Source: G958296245 sp963664035
GTDB lineage: Bacteria; Chloroflexota; Dehalococcoidia; Lucifugimonadales; G958296245
Direction of reading: 5' to 3'
Length of the DNA stretch: 64,000 bases
NCBI GenBank assembly: GCA_963664035.2
Contig: OY760867.2
Location: forward strand, 1,550,001-1,614,000
This document shows positions 57,024 to 64,000 of the stretch, in pieces (within the stretch, counting starts at the first letter, position 1; the number at the start of each line of letters is the position of its first letter). The position numbers were made by a program, and so were the translations under genes. The notes beneath the pieces were generated by a model. The model ran no database searches. It saw only the letters and a list, made by a program, of their open reading frames with translations, and was not told the origin of the DNA.

Positions 57024-58034
57024 ATGACCCAGATGAAGAGCGCCAATACGGGGATGATCGAGTACGAGCTCACGGTCGGGCTGTCGGCCATGGACGGCCG
57101 CGGCTTCTACTACCCGAGCGACACGGCAATCGGCAAGGATGGCCGCTTCTACGTGGTCAACCGCTCGCTGGAGAGCGTCGTCCGGGGCGTCCGCGTCACC
57201 ATGTGCGACGTCGACAGCGAGTACTACGGCATCTTCGGCGCCTACGGCGAGGACGACGGCCAGTTCATCTGGCCAAGCTGCGCGGCCATCGACGGCGAGG
57301 GCCGCGTTTATGTGACCGACGAGTACCTGGACCGCGTGTCGGTCTTCGACCCGGACGGCAGCTTCCTGCGCAAGTGGGGCGGCAGCGGCGCCGGCAATGG
57401 AGAGCTGGACGGGCCGTCGGGCATTGCGATAGACGGCGAGGACGCCGTCTACGTCTCGGACACCCACAACGGGCGCGTACAGCGGTTCACGGCGGACGGA
57501 CGCTGCCTGCTCGCGTTCGGGAGCGGCGAGCTCGACCTCCCGTGGGGGCTGACCGTGGCCCCGTCGGGCGACGTCTACGTCGCGGACTGGGGAAAAGACC
57601 GCATAGCCCGCTTCTCGCCCTCCGGCGACCTGATCGGCTCCTACGGCAGCGCCGGCCGGGGCGACGGCGAGCTTCTGAGGCCGGCGAGCGTGGCCGTCGA
57701 CGGCGACGGCTACGTCTACGTCGCCGACTGGGGCAACGAGCGCGTGCAGGTCCTCGACCCCGGCGGCGCCTTCGTCATGAAGACGCGCGGCGAGGCGACG
57801 CTGTCGAAGTGGGCGGAGAACTTCCTCAGGATCAACACGGAGGAGGCCGCCGCCCGGTCGCGCGCCGACCTGGAGCCGGAGGTAGATCTTTTCGACCCAA
57901 ACGACCCGCACGAGGAGTCGTCCCAGGTGGAGAAGCTATTCTGGGCCCCTATTTCCGTAAAACTCAACTCGTCCGGCCGGTTGCTCGTCACGGAGGGCAA
58001 CCGCCACAGGATCCAGATATTCCGCAAGGTCTGA
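57024..58034 (+). CDS. NHL-repeat beta-propeller protein
   Basis: A 336-residue propeller without a signal peptide. NHL units are GPSGIAIDGEDAVYVSDTHN, LPWGLTVAPSGDVYVADWGK, RPASVAVDGDGYVYVADWGN and WPSCAAIDGEGRVYVTDEYL; the last blade is interrupted by a charged insertion (WAENFLRINTEEAAARSRAD) before ISVKLNSSGRLLVTEGNRHR. Such propellers bind proteins or small ligands. It sits between the DUF1800 and DUF1501 genes, 26 bp from each, so it most likely works in the same complex. ATG 57024 follows GAGG. Confidence 0.87.
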   Translation: MTQMKSANTGMIEYELTVGLSAMDGRGFYYPSDTAIGKDGRFYVVNRSLESVVRGVRVTMCDVDSEYYGIFGAYGEDDGQFIWPSCAAIDGEGRVYVTDEYLDRVSVFDPDGSFLRKWGGSGAGNGELDGPSGIAIDGEDAVYVSDTHNGRVQRFTADGRCLLAFGSGELDLPWGLTVAPSGDVYVADWGKDRIARFSPSGDLIGSYGSAGRGDGELLRPASVAVDGDGYVYVADWGNERVQVLDPGGAFVMKTRGEATLSKWAENFLRINTEEAAARSRADLEPEVDLFDPNDPHEESSQVEKLFWAPISVKLNSSGRLLVTEGNRHRIQIFRKV

Positions 58035-58059
58035 TAGCACGCACGCGAAGGAGGGCACA

Positions 58060-59199
58060 ATGAGCAGCAACGGCAAGAACGGCCATCACCGCTCGGTCGT
58101 GGTGGTGCAGCTATCGGGAGGGAACGACGCCCTCAACTCGGTAATCCCCTACGCCAACGGCCTCTACTACGACTACAGGCCCCACGTCCATATCGGCGAG
58201 GGCGACGTGCTCCCCTTGGACGACGAGCTGGGCCTGAACCCGAGCATGGCGGCGATGAAGGGGCTGTGGGACGAGGGCAGGCTGGCCATAGTCAACGGCA
58301 TCGGCTACCCGAAGCCCAACCGCTCGCACTTCCGGTCGATGGACGTGTGGCACACCGCCGAGAGCGAGAGGATCGGCGACGAGGGTTGGCTCGGCAGGGC
58401 CATACGCGACCTCGACCCCACCGCTGAGAATGTGCTGACCGGCGTCAACTTCGGCCGCGGCCTGCCCAGGGCGCTATACGCCAAGGGCGTGCCCGTCGCG
58501 TCCGTCGGCAACCTGGAGACCTACGGCCTCTTCCCGGACATAGAGGACGAGCGCCTGCGGGCCTACGCCCTCGAGTCGTTCGCCAAGATGTACGGCGCGC
58601 AGGCCGGCGACGGCGTAGCCGAGTTCATCAAGCAGACCGGGACAGACGCCCTGAAGGGGGCGGACGTACTCCGCACCGCCCCGGAGCGGTACTCGTCGAG
58701 CGTCGAGTACGCCGACAACCCCATCGCCCAGAACCTGAAGTCCATCGCACAGGTGATGACCGCCGACCTCGGGACCCGCGTCTACTACACGCTCCACGGC
58801 AGCTTCGACACCCACGCGGGAGAGCTGAGGGCCCACTCGCTGCTCTGGCGCGAGGTCTCCGACGCCGTCGGCGACTTCATGGACGACCTCGACGAGCACG
58901 GCATGGCCGACGATACGGTCGTGCTCATGTTCTCCGAGTTCGGCCGGCGCATCAGGGACAACGGCGCGGGCACCGACCACGGCTCCGGCGGCGTGGCCTT
59001 CGTGGTCGGAGGCCAGGTGCAAGGCGGCCTATACGGCGAGTACCCGTCGCTGGAAGAGGACAAGCAGCTCGAAGGCGACCTCCACTTCAACAACGACTTC
59101 CGCGGCGCCTACTCAACCATACTAGACCGCTGGCTGGGCCTCGACCCGACCCCCATAACCAACGGCGCCTACGAGCAGCTCGACTTTCTCGCCAGGTGA
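58060..59199 (+). CDS. DUF1501 family protein
   Basis: A 379-residue protein of the sulfatase/alkaline phosphatase-like superfamily. VVVVQLSGGNDALNSVIPYA is the N-terminal strand with the metal-binding region, HFRSMDVWHTAES a conserved block, LHGSFDTHAGELRAHSLLWR the central metal motif, and MFSEFGRRIRDNGAGTDHGS the C-terminal motif. These conserved residues suggest a metal-dependent hydrolase. It is the last gene of the trio and, like its partner, has no Tat signal. Confidence 0.88.
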   Translation: MSSNGKNGHHRSVVVVQLSGGNDALNSVIPYANGLYYDYRPHVHIGEGDVLPLDDELGLNPSMAAMKGLWDEGRLAIVNGIGYPKPNRSHFRSMDVWHTAESERIGDEGWLGRAIRDLDPTAENVLTGVNFGRGLPRALYAKGVPVASVGNLETYGLFPDIEDERLRAYALESFAKMYGAQAGDGVAEFIKQTGTDALKGADVLRTAPERYSSSVEYADNPIAQNLKSIAQVMTADLGTRVYYTLHGSFDTHAGELRAHSLLWREVSDAVGDFMDDLDEHGMADDTVVLMFSEFGRRIRDNGAGTDHGSGGVAFVVGGQVQGGLYGEYPSLEEDKQLEGDLHFNNDFRGAYSTILDRWLGLDPTPITNGAYEQLDFLAR

Positions 59200-59253
59200 G
59201 GGCCGGAGGCTCGTCAGTGAGTTCCTGTTAGAGTTGGCGTGTGGAAGACTCGT

Positions 59254-59682
59254 TCAGGCGGCAGTGACCTCAACCTTGAGGCTAAAGCCCACGGCTCGCA
59301 GCGCCTTTTGCACTTGGCTCATGTGAGAGCGGTGGTCCGGGTTGGTCAGCTTGCGTACTGCGGACTCGCTCACGCCCAGCCTGCCGGCAAGTTCCACTTT
59401 CGTGATGCGCTGCTCCTTCATAGCCGAGTACAGGGCGAGCTTGGCAGCGGCCACGGTCGGCACCGGTACGAGGACCTGACCGGCAGCCGCCTCGCTGGGA
59501 GTGGGGATGTCCCACTTCTCGTGGACATACCCGGCTAGGGCCGTAGCCAGCGCGTCCTCGGCCATTGCCAACGTCTCGGCGCGGTCCCTCCCTCCTGTGA
59601 TCGCCTCCGGCACGTCGGGGAAAGTAGCTACCAGTCCTCCATCTTCGTCAGGGGCGAGGTGACATGGGTATGCGTAGATCAT
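59254..59682 (-). CDS. hicB: HicB-family antitoxin with C-terminal HTH
   Basis: A 142-residue protein: MIYAYPCHLAPDEDGGLVAT, then FPDVPEAITGGRDRAETLAM is the HicB RNase H-like fold, and ITKVELAGRLGVSESAVRKL is a lambda-repressor-type HTH. It should neutralise HicA and repress the operon. ATG 59682 is preferred; the longer upstream frame is the remnant's region. The partner toxin is only a C-terminal fragment. Confidence 0.85.
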   Translation of the reverse strand: MIYAYPCHLAPDEDGGLVATFPDVPEAITGGRDRAETLAMAEDALATALAGYVHEKWDIPTPSEAAAGQVLVPVPTVAAAKLALYSAMKEQRITKVELAGRLGVSESAVRKLTNPDHRSHMSQVQKALRAVGFSLKVEVTAA

Positions 59683-59756
59683 CAGAACTCCCTTCGGTCG
59701 ATGTCCAACTGCCGCAGCATCGCGGCCAATACCAGTTCGGTGTGATGCGACCATGA
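59682..59756 (-). pseudogene. hicA toxin remnant
   Basis: The residues before the stop that overlaps hicB read HTELVLAAMLRQLDIDRREF, matching the HicA C-terminus (GTLRAILRQAGIDREEF-like). The upstream double-stranded RNA-binding part with its catalytic His is not readable in this frame (VIYSTSDRAACYGATL does not match). The remnant cannot be a working mRNA interferase. Confidence 0.6.
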
Positions 59757-59946
59757 ATACCGAGCGGACTGGTGATTGACGCGCGGGAACTCATGTGCTA
59801 ATGTAGCTCCATAGCACGCCGCCCGATCAGAGGTTGAATAAATGACACGAGCGCCAGCAAGGACTGGCTTCACGCGGGACCGCCCCTTCTCGTCTACCGC
59901 TCCCCGGTGCGGCAGGCGCGTTCCCTTTGCGGGCGTCTCGAAAGGT

Positions 59947-60070
59947 GTGTCTCATTCTGCCTCGTTGGCGTCTCATTCCGTCTTGCCAGTGTCTGATTCA
60001 GTCTTGTCCGTGTCTCCCACTGTCTCGCGAGCCAAAGCTGAATAAGACGAAATGAGACAGTATGAGACAC
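59947..60070. repeat. 124-bp nested inverted-repeat element
   Basis: GTGTCTCAT (59947-59955) and ATGAGACAC (60062-60070) are exact inverted ends. Inside, GTCTCATTCCGTCTT (59971-59985) pairs with AAGACGAAATGAGAC (60044-60058), and the left half contains GTCTCATTC/GTCTGATTC/GTCTCCCAC-type units about every 22 bp. The remainder of the gap between 59757 and 60168 shows no gene. Confidence 0.6.
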
Positions 60071-60168
60071 ATATCGGGAATTTCACCTCCGCGCTCGGAC
60101 ACTCGAAATCATATTACTACACGAAATGACAGTCCCGGGACCTGGCAGCAGGACAACGTCCGAACGCC

Positions 60169-60909
60169 CTACAGTTCAAGTACCTCCCGCGCCAAGACCA
60201 GCGCGCTCGTCAGCGCGATGACGAGCACGACCGCCTTGCGGAAGACGCTTGCGTTCATCCGCCCCGTGAGACGCGCCGAGAGCCAGTATCCGAATGCTGC
60301 CGCCGGCGCCGTCGCGGCCGCCAGCAAGACGCGCTCGGACGTGACCAGCCCCTGGACGGCGTACCCCGCCAGGGCGGTGCAGTAGATGACCATGAACAGG
60401 AACGCCATCGAGGCCCTGACGCCCTGCCGGTCCATGCCGCGCCCCAGCAGGAACAGCGCCAGGAGAGGCCCCCCTATGGCGAGACCCGTCACCATGGCGG
60501 CGGCGCAGAAGCCGACCGCCGGCCCGGTGAGCCGCGGTTTCGGGAAACGCCACTCCGTCTTGACGACCACCAGCGCCGTGAGCGCCAGCACGAGGATGCT
60601 GATCCCGATGCGGAGCGCCGACGGGTCGAGCGTGCTGAGCGCGTACACGCCGATTGGCGCGCCCAGGGCACCCGCGGCCGCCGTAGGGGTAAGCTCGCGG
60701 TAGCGGACCTGCTCGCGGGTCTCGAACAGCACTAACCCGAACGCCAGCACGGCAACGGCGTTGACCACTATCACCACCGTCTGCGGGTCGTGCATCAGCA
60801 GCAGGAACGGCGAGGTCGTCAGCCCGAACCCAAAGCCGACGGCGCCGACCGTGAACCCCGCTACCGCCAGCACGAGCGCCGAGACCGCGATTTCTACAGG
60901 ACTTGCCAC
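60169..60909 (-). CDS. TauE/SafE (TSUP) family sulfite/anion exporter-like membrane protein
   Basis: A 246-residue protein with about eight hydrophobic segments. FTVGAVGFGFGLTTSPFLLL is the first-half signature, and GLAIGGPLLALFLLGRGMDR is the second, giving the internal duplication of the TSUP family. Members move sulfite, sulfoacetate or similar small anions. GTG 60909 fits the N-terminus (MASPVEIAVSALVLAVAGF). It is followed upstream, on the same strand, by nhaA 49 bp away. The substrate is unknown; sulfonate breakdown products would suit other genes in the window. Confidence 0.83.
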   Translation of the reverse strand: MASPVEIAVSALVLAVAGFTVGAVGFGFGLTTSPFLLLMHDPQTVVIVVNAVAVLAFGLVLFETREQVRYRELTPTAAAGALGAPIGVYALSTLDPSALRIGISILVLALTALVVVKTEWRFPKPRLTGPAVGFCAAAMVTGLAIGGPLLALFLLGRGMDRQGVRASMAFLFMVIYCTALAGYAVQGLVTSERVLLAAATAPAAAFGYWLSARLTGRMNASVFRKAVVLVIALTSALVLAREVLEL

Positions 60910-60958
60910 GCGCGACCTGCCCTCGTTGCCTCGCCCGTCGGTCCGGCCTTTCTTCCGC

Positions 60959-62314
60959 CTAGCCCAGCTTGTCGGCCCTGGCCCCCGAAATGCGCAGGAA
61001 CAGGTATCCTACGACGCCCGCCACGATGGACGCGCCGAATATGCCCATCTTCGCCTGGTCCACCAGGGCCCGGTCGTCGAAGGCGATTCCCGATATGAAT
61101 ATGGCGACCGTGAACCCTATCCCCGCCAGGAACCCTACGCCCAGGACGTGCCTCCACCCGACGCCGGAGGGCAGCTGACCCAGGCCGACGCGGACGGCCA
61201 GCCAGGTCATGCCCAGGACGCCCAATGGGTTGCCGAACAGGAGCGCGACCGCCACGCCGAGGGTGATGGGGCTGGCGACGGCCTCGGACAGCGTGTCCGA
61301 CGTGAAGACGATCCCCGCATTGGCAAGGGCGAAGACGGGCAGGACGACGAAGCTGACCCACGGGTGAACGATGCTCTCGAGGCGTTCCATCGGCCCCTCC
61401 GTGCCCCGGCTGAGCTCCTCGATCTGCTCGACCGTGCTCTGCGCCTTCTCCTCGTCGTCGTTCGCCATCGCCAGCCTGAAGTCGTGCAGCAGGTCCTCCA
61501 CGGCGGCGGCATAGTCCCTGCGGTGCAAGCGCGGCTCCGAGGGTACGATCGCAGCCACTAGCACTCCCGCCAGCGTTGCGTGTATCCCGGATTCGAGGAA
61601 GAACTGCCACATGACGACGCACAGGATGAGATAGAACCCAAAGGACCTGACCCCCATGCGTAAGCACCCGGCGATCAGGGCGAACAGCGCGACGCCCAGG
61701 CCGAGGTTCACCCAATGGATCGACTCGGTGTAGAAGATGGCGATGACGGTGATCGCCCCAAGATCGTCGACCACCGCCAGCCCCAGGAGGAAGACCCTCA
61801 GCTCCGCCGGGACTCGTCTCCCCAGGAGCGCGAGCACGCCGAGGGCAAAGGCGATGTCGGTCGCCATGGGGATTCCCCAGCCGACCACGCCGTCGCCCGA
61901 CCTGTTGACCAGGAGGTATATCAGCGCGGGCGCCGCCATCCCGCCCGCCGCCGCGACCACGGGCAGGGAGGCTTTCCTGAACGACGACAACTCCCCGTGG
62001 AGCAGCTCCCGCTTTATCTCGAGACCCACGACGAAGAAGAAGACGGCCATCAGGCCCTCGTTCACCAGGTGCTCGAGGTCCTCCGAGATTGCGAAGATGT
62101 GAATGTCGAATGAGATGTAGGTGTGCCAGAAGCTGGCGTACGAGTCCGACCAGGGGGAGTTGGCCCAGACCAGCGCTGCCGCGGCAGCCGCCAGCAGGGC
62201 CATGGCGCCGATCTCCTCCGTGTGGATGAAGGTCTGGACGGGTACGCGCACCGCCCTGACGAGATAGGACGGTTCCCTCAACACCTTGGAAATCTCACGG
62301 GGGCTATCTTTCAC
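60959..62314 (-). CDS. nhaA: Na+/H+ antiporter NhaA
   Basis: A 451-residue antiporter. The two essential Asp are in VVDDLGAITVIAIFYTES, and MAVFFFVVGLEIKRELLHGE, PMATDIAFALGVLALLG and GIGFTVAIFISGIAFDD are the other hallmarks. A charged cytoplasmic loop (HRRDYAAAVEDLLHDFRLAM, QSTVEQIEELSRGTEG) in the middle is longer than in E. coli NhaA and may be regulatory. GTG 62314 gives a typical N-terminal amphipathic helix. Confidence 0.93.
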   Translation of the reverse strand: MKDSPREISKVLREPSYLVRAVRVPVQTFIHTEEIGAMALLAAAAAALVWANSPWSDSYASFWHTYISFDIHIFAISEDLEHLVNEGLMAVFFFVVGLEIKRELLHGELSSFRKASLPVVAAAGGMAAPALIYLLVNRSGDGVVGWGIPMATDIAFALGVLALLGRRVPAELRVFLLGLAVVDDLGAITVIAIFYTESIHWVNLGLGVALFALIAGCLRMGVRSFGFYLILCVVMWQFFLESGIHATLAGVLVAAIVPSEPRLHRRDYAAAVEDLLHDFRLAMANDDEEKAQSTVEQIEELSRGTEGPMERLESIVHPWVSFVVLPVFALANAGIVFTSDTLSEAVASPITLGVAVALLFGNPLGVLGMTWLAVRVGLGQLPSGVGWRHVLGVGFLAGIGFTVAIFISGIAFDDRALVDQAKMGIFGASIVAGVVGYLFLRISGARADKLG

Positions 62315-62467
62315 GATCTATTCCTCGAAGCGGACTGGTGGCCATGGGTACATGGTACCGCATTCTCACGCTGGACTTGGGCCGCCGGACGCCGCGGGGT
62401 ACTCCGGCGGACGCTGCGTAATGTAGTATTGTTGCCGCGTAACCGATTCCTGCGCTGGGGGCGAGCA

Positions 62468-63610
62468 GTGAAGATCACCGAAGTCAAGGCGATGCCGGTC
62501 TGGGGCGGCTGGAGGAACCTCTGCATAGTCAAGGTCGAGACCGACGCCGGGCACCACGGTTGGGGCGAGTCCGGCCTCGTGGGGCGCGAGCTCGCCGTCG
62601 CGGGCGCCGTGCGCCACTACAGGGAGTTCCTGCTCGGCAAGGACCCCCGCCGCATCGGCGCTCTCTGGCAGGAGATGTACCGGAGCCAGTACTTCGAGGG
62701 CGGCCGCGTGCTCACGGCAGCCATCTCGGCCATCGACGTCGCGCTCCACGACCTCGTGGCCCGGAGCCTCGACGTGCCGGTCCACCAGCTCCTGGGCGGC
62801 AAGCAGCGCCGCTACGTGCCCTGCTTCACCACCTCCCACGCCCCCATGGGCCCGCGCGTCGTCGAGGACGTGGCCGGCATGGTCGCCCGCGGCTGGCCGG
62901 CGATACGCTGCGTCTTCGGCGTGCCCCAGTCGGAAGACGACCGCCTCTTCGAGCCCAGGGAGTCGATAGCGCTGACTTCCGAGTGGATGACGAAGGTGCG
63001 GGAGGCCGTAGGCAACGGCCCGGTCGTCGGGCTGGAGTACCACCACCGGCTCAGCGTGGCCGAGGCTGCGTCATTCTGCCAGAAGATGCCCAGGGGCACG
63101 CTGGACTTCCTCGAGGAGCCGATCCGCGACGAGACGCCGGCCGCCTACCAAGCCCTGAGGAGCATGACCGACGTGCCGTTCGCCATCGGCGAGGAGTTCT
63201 CCAGCAAGTGGGCCTTCCTGCCGTACATAGAGCAGGGGCTCGTCAACCTTGCGCGCATCGACGTCTGCAACGTCGGCGGCTTGACCGAGGCGATGAAGGT
63301 CGCCGGCTGGTGCGAGGCCCACTATATCGACGTGATGCCCCACAACCCGCTCGGCCCCATCAGCACAGCCGCCAACCTCCACTTCGCCGCTGCCGTGCCC
63401 AACTACGCCTGGCTGGAGGAGCGCACCTCCGACCTCGTCTTCAGCGAAGAGATGTTCCCGGTGCAGCCCAAGATCGAGGGCGTCCGGTACCCCGTGCCGG
63501 ACGGTCCCGGCCTCGGCGTCGAGTTCAACGAGGCCGCCGCGGAGGGACCGTTCCGCTTCTGGGAAGCCCCCCACCTGCACCGCAGCGACGGCTCCTACAC
63601 GAACCAGTGA
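62468..63610 (+). CDS. Enolase-superfamily dehydratase/racemase (DgoD/ManD-like)
   Basis: A 380-residue protein. MKITEVKAMPVWGGWRNLCI is the capping-domain start. Metal ligands are seen as FLEEPI (Glu), AIGEEFSSK (Glu) and, at the first position, VGLEYHHRLS, where Glu replaces the usual Asp. MPHNPLGPISTAANLH is the motif of the galactonate/mannonate-type group, with His as likely acid/base. The extended tail after the barrel is also typical of that group. GTG 62468 fits the family. Its stop overlaps the inositol-monophosphatase start. Confidence 0.83.
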   Translation: MKITEVKAMPVWGGWRNLCIVKVETDAGHHGWGESGLVGRELAVAGAVRHYREFLLGKDPRRIGALWQEMYRSQYFEGGRVLTAAISAIDVALHDLVARSLDVPVHQLLGGKQRRYVPCFTTSHAPMGPRVVEDVAGMVARGWPAIRCVFGVPQSEDDRLFEPRESIALTSEWMTKVREAVGNGPVVGLEYHHRLSVAEAASFCQKMPRGTLDFLEEPIRDETPAAYQALRSMTDVPFAIGEEFSSKWAFLPYIEQGLVNLARIDVCNVGGLTEAMKVAGWCEAHYIDVMPHNPLGPISTAANLHFAAAVPNYAWLEERTSDLVFSEEMFPVQPKIEGVRYPVPDGPGLGVEFNEAAAEGPFRFWEAPHLHRSDGSYTNQ

Positions 63611-64000
63611 CCACGTACACCATCCCCAGGAGCGCCAGCGGCAGGAGCGCCCTACAGGTGGCGCGCATGGCGGCCCGCGAAGCCGGAGCGCTGCTGCTCG
63701 AAAGGTTCGGGGACGTGAGAGACGTCAGGCTCAAGAGCCCCGGCAACCCGGTCACCGACGTCGACCTGGCAGCCGAGAGCCTGGTAAAGGAGCGCCTGGG
63801 CGGCGAGTACCCCGGCATGGCGGTCCTGGGCGAGGAGTCGCCGGGACTGCCCTACGACGAAGGTTACGTCTGGATCGTGGACCCGCTCGACGGCACCCGC
63901 AACTACGCTATCGGCGTGCCGCACTTCTCCGTGGTGGTGGGCCTGGTATTGGACGGCGAGCCGCTGGTCGGCGTCAACTACGACCCCGTCAGGGACGAGA
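63607..64000 (+). CDS. Inositol monophosphatase family protein (3' partial)
   Basis: The first 131 codons of a Mg2+-dependent phosphatase of the IMPase/CysQ family. The metal-binding residues are in NPVTDVDLAAE, VLGEESPG (Glu) and WIVDPLDGTRNYAIGVPHFS (two Asp). GTG 63607 overlaps the preceding stop by 4 bp, so it is co-translated with the enolase-superfamily gene. The frame runs off the end of the window. Confidence 0.9.
   Translation, partial: MTTYTIPRSASGRSALQVARMAAREAGALLLERFGDVRDVRLKSPGNPVTDVDLAAESLVKERLGGEYPGMAVLGEESPGLPYDEGYVWIVDPLDGTRNYAIGVPHFSVVVGLVLDGEPLVGVNYDPVRDE

Overview
The window is about 64 kb of gene-dense, GC-rich chromosome from a free-living bacterium. It holds recA, uvrC, tilS, RNase D, nhaA, many metabolic genes and a scatter of small accessory islets. 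The catabolic gene set is typical of the SAR202 / Dehalococcoidia side of Chloroflexota: two enolase-superfamily (mandelate racemase-like) proteins, an SsuD-like flavin monooxygenase, a Mo-hydroxylase with a distant XdhC factor, creatininase, BNR sialidase-like and PHP proteins, Gfo/Idh/MocA, 2-hydroxyacid dehydrogenase, M19 dipeptidase, type III glutamine synthetase and sulfotransferase. That assignment is an inference from gene content, composition and start usage (many GTG/TTG starts, 4-bp stop/start overlaps), because no rRNA gene is present.

Layout. 1-9.1 kb: end of a Mo-hydroxylase large subunit, RNase D, a FAD oxidoreductase, a vapB antitoxin with a broken vapC, a Gfo/Idh/MocA dehydrogenase, an AlkZ-like glycosylase and small proteins. 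9.1-17.2 kb: a secreted repeat protein with a structured leader or small RNA upstream, a TIM-barrel glycosidase-like protein, a lower-GC trio of unknown membrane/HEPN-like proteins, an enolase-superfamily / SsuD-like / MATE run and an orphan antitoxin. 17.6-26.1 kb: type III glutamine synthetase, an NTF2-like protein, a GreA-like factor with an integrase-type N-domain, a two-gene PIN-toxin islet bracketed by 35-bp direct repeats, 2-oxoacid dehydrogenase E1beta and E2, and uvrC. 26.2-33.5 kb: a phosphatase, a retropepsin cassette, an NfeD/NfeD/slipin membrane operon, creatininase, sialidase and an intact vapBC. 33.5-41.5 kb: an SsuABC-like importer, sulfotransferase, mazEF, a very unusual SPFH protein ending in a complete IF-1 domain, and a class III aminotransferase. 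41.6-48.9 kb: a second retropepsin, another TIM-barrel protein, PHP hydrolase, tilS, a DNA methyltransferase and recA. 48.9-64 kb: an amidotransferase-like protein without its cysteine, XdhC, a hydroxyacid dehydrogenase / dipeptidase pair, a LivK-like lipoprotein, a DUF1800 / NHL / DUF1501 trio, hicB with a hicA remnant, TauE, NhaA, an enolase-superfamily protein and the start of an inositol monophosphatase.

Three themes stand out. First, intergenic DNA is full of palindromic repeats. One family (about 120 bp) has matching inverted ends, another forms an A-B-B-A tandem array, and one palindrome sits in frame inside tilS. Second, there are six toxin-antitoxin-type loci; two keep the antitoxin while the toxin is visibly broken, and a third antitoxin stands alone. 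Third, several proteins have unexpected architecture or lack key residues: SPFH plus two cysteine modules plus IF-1, an integrase-type domain plus GreA, and an amidotransferase without its nucleophile. The accessory genes are visibly less GC-rich than the metabolic genes around them, which suggests transfer. No rRNA, tRNA or CRISPR array was recognised.
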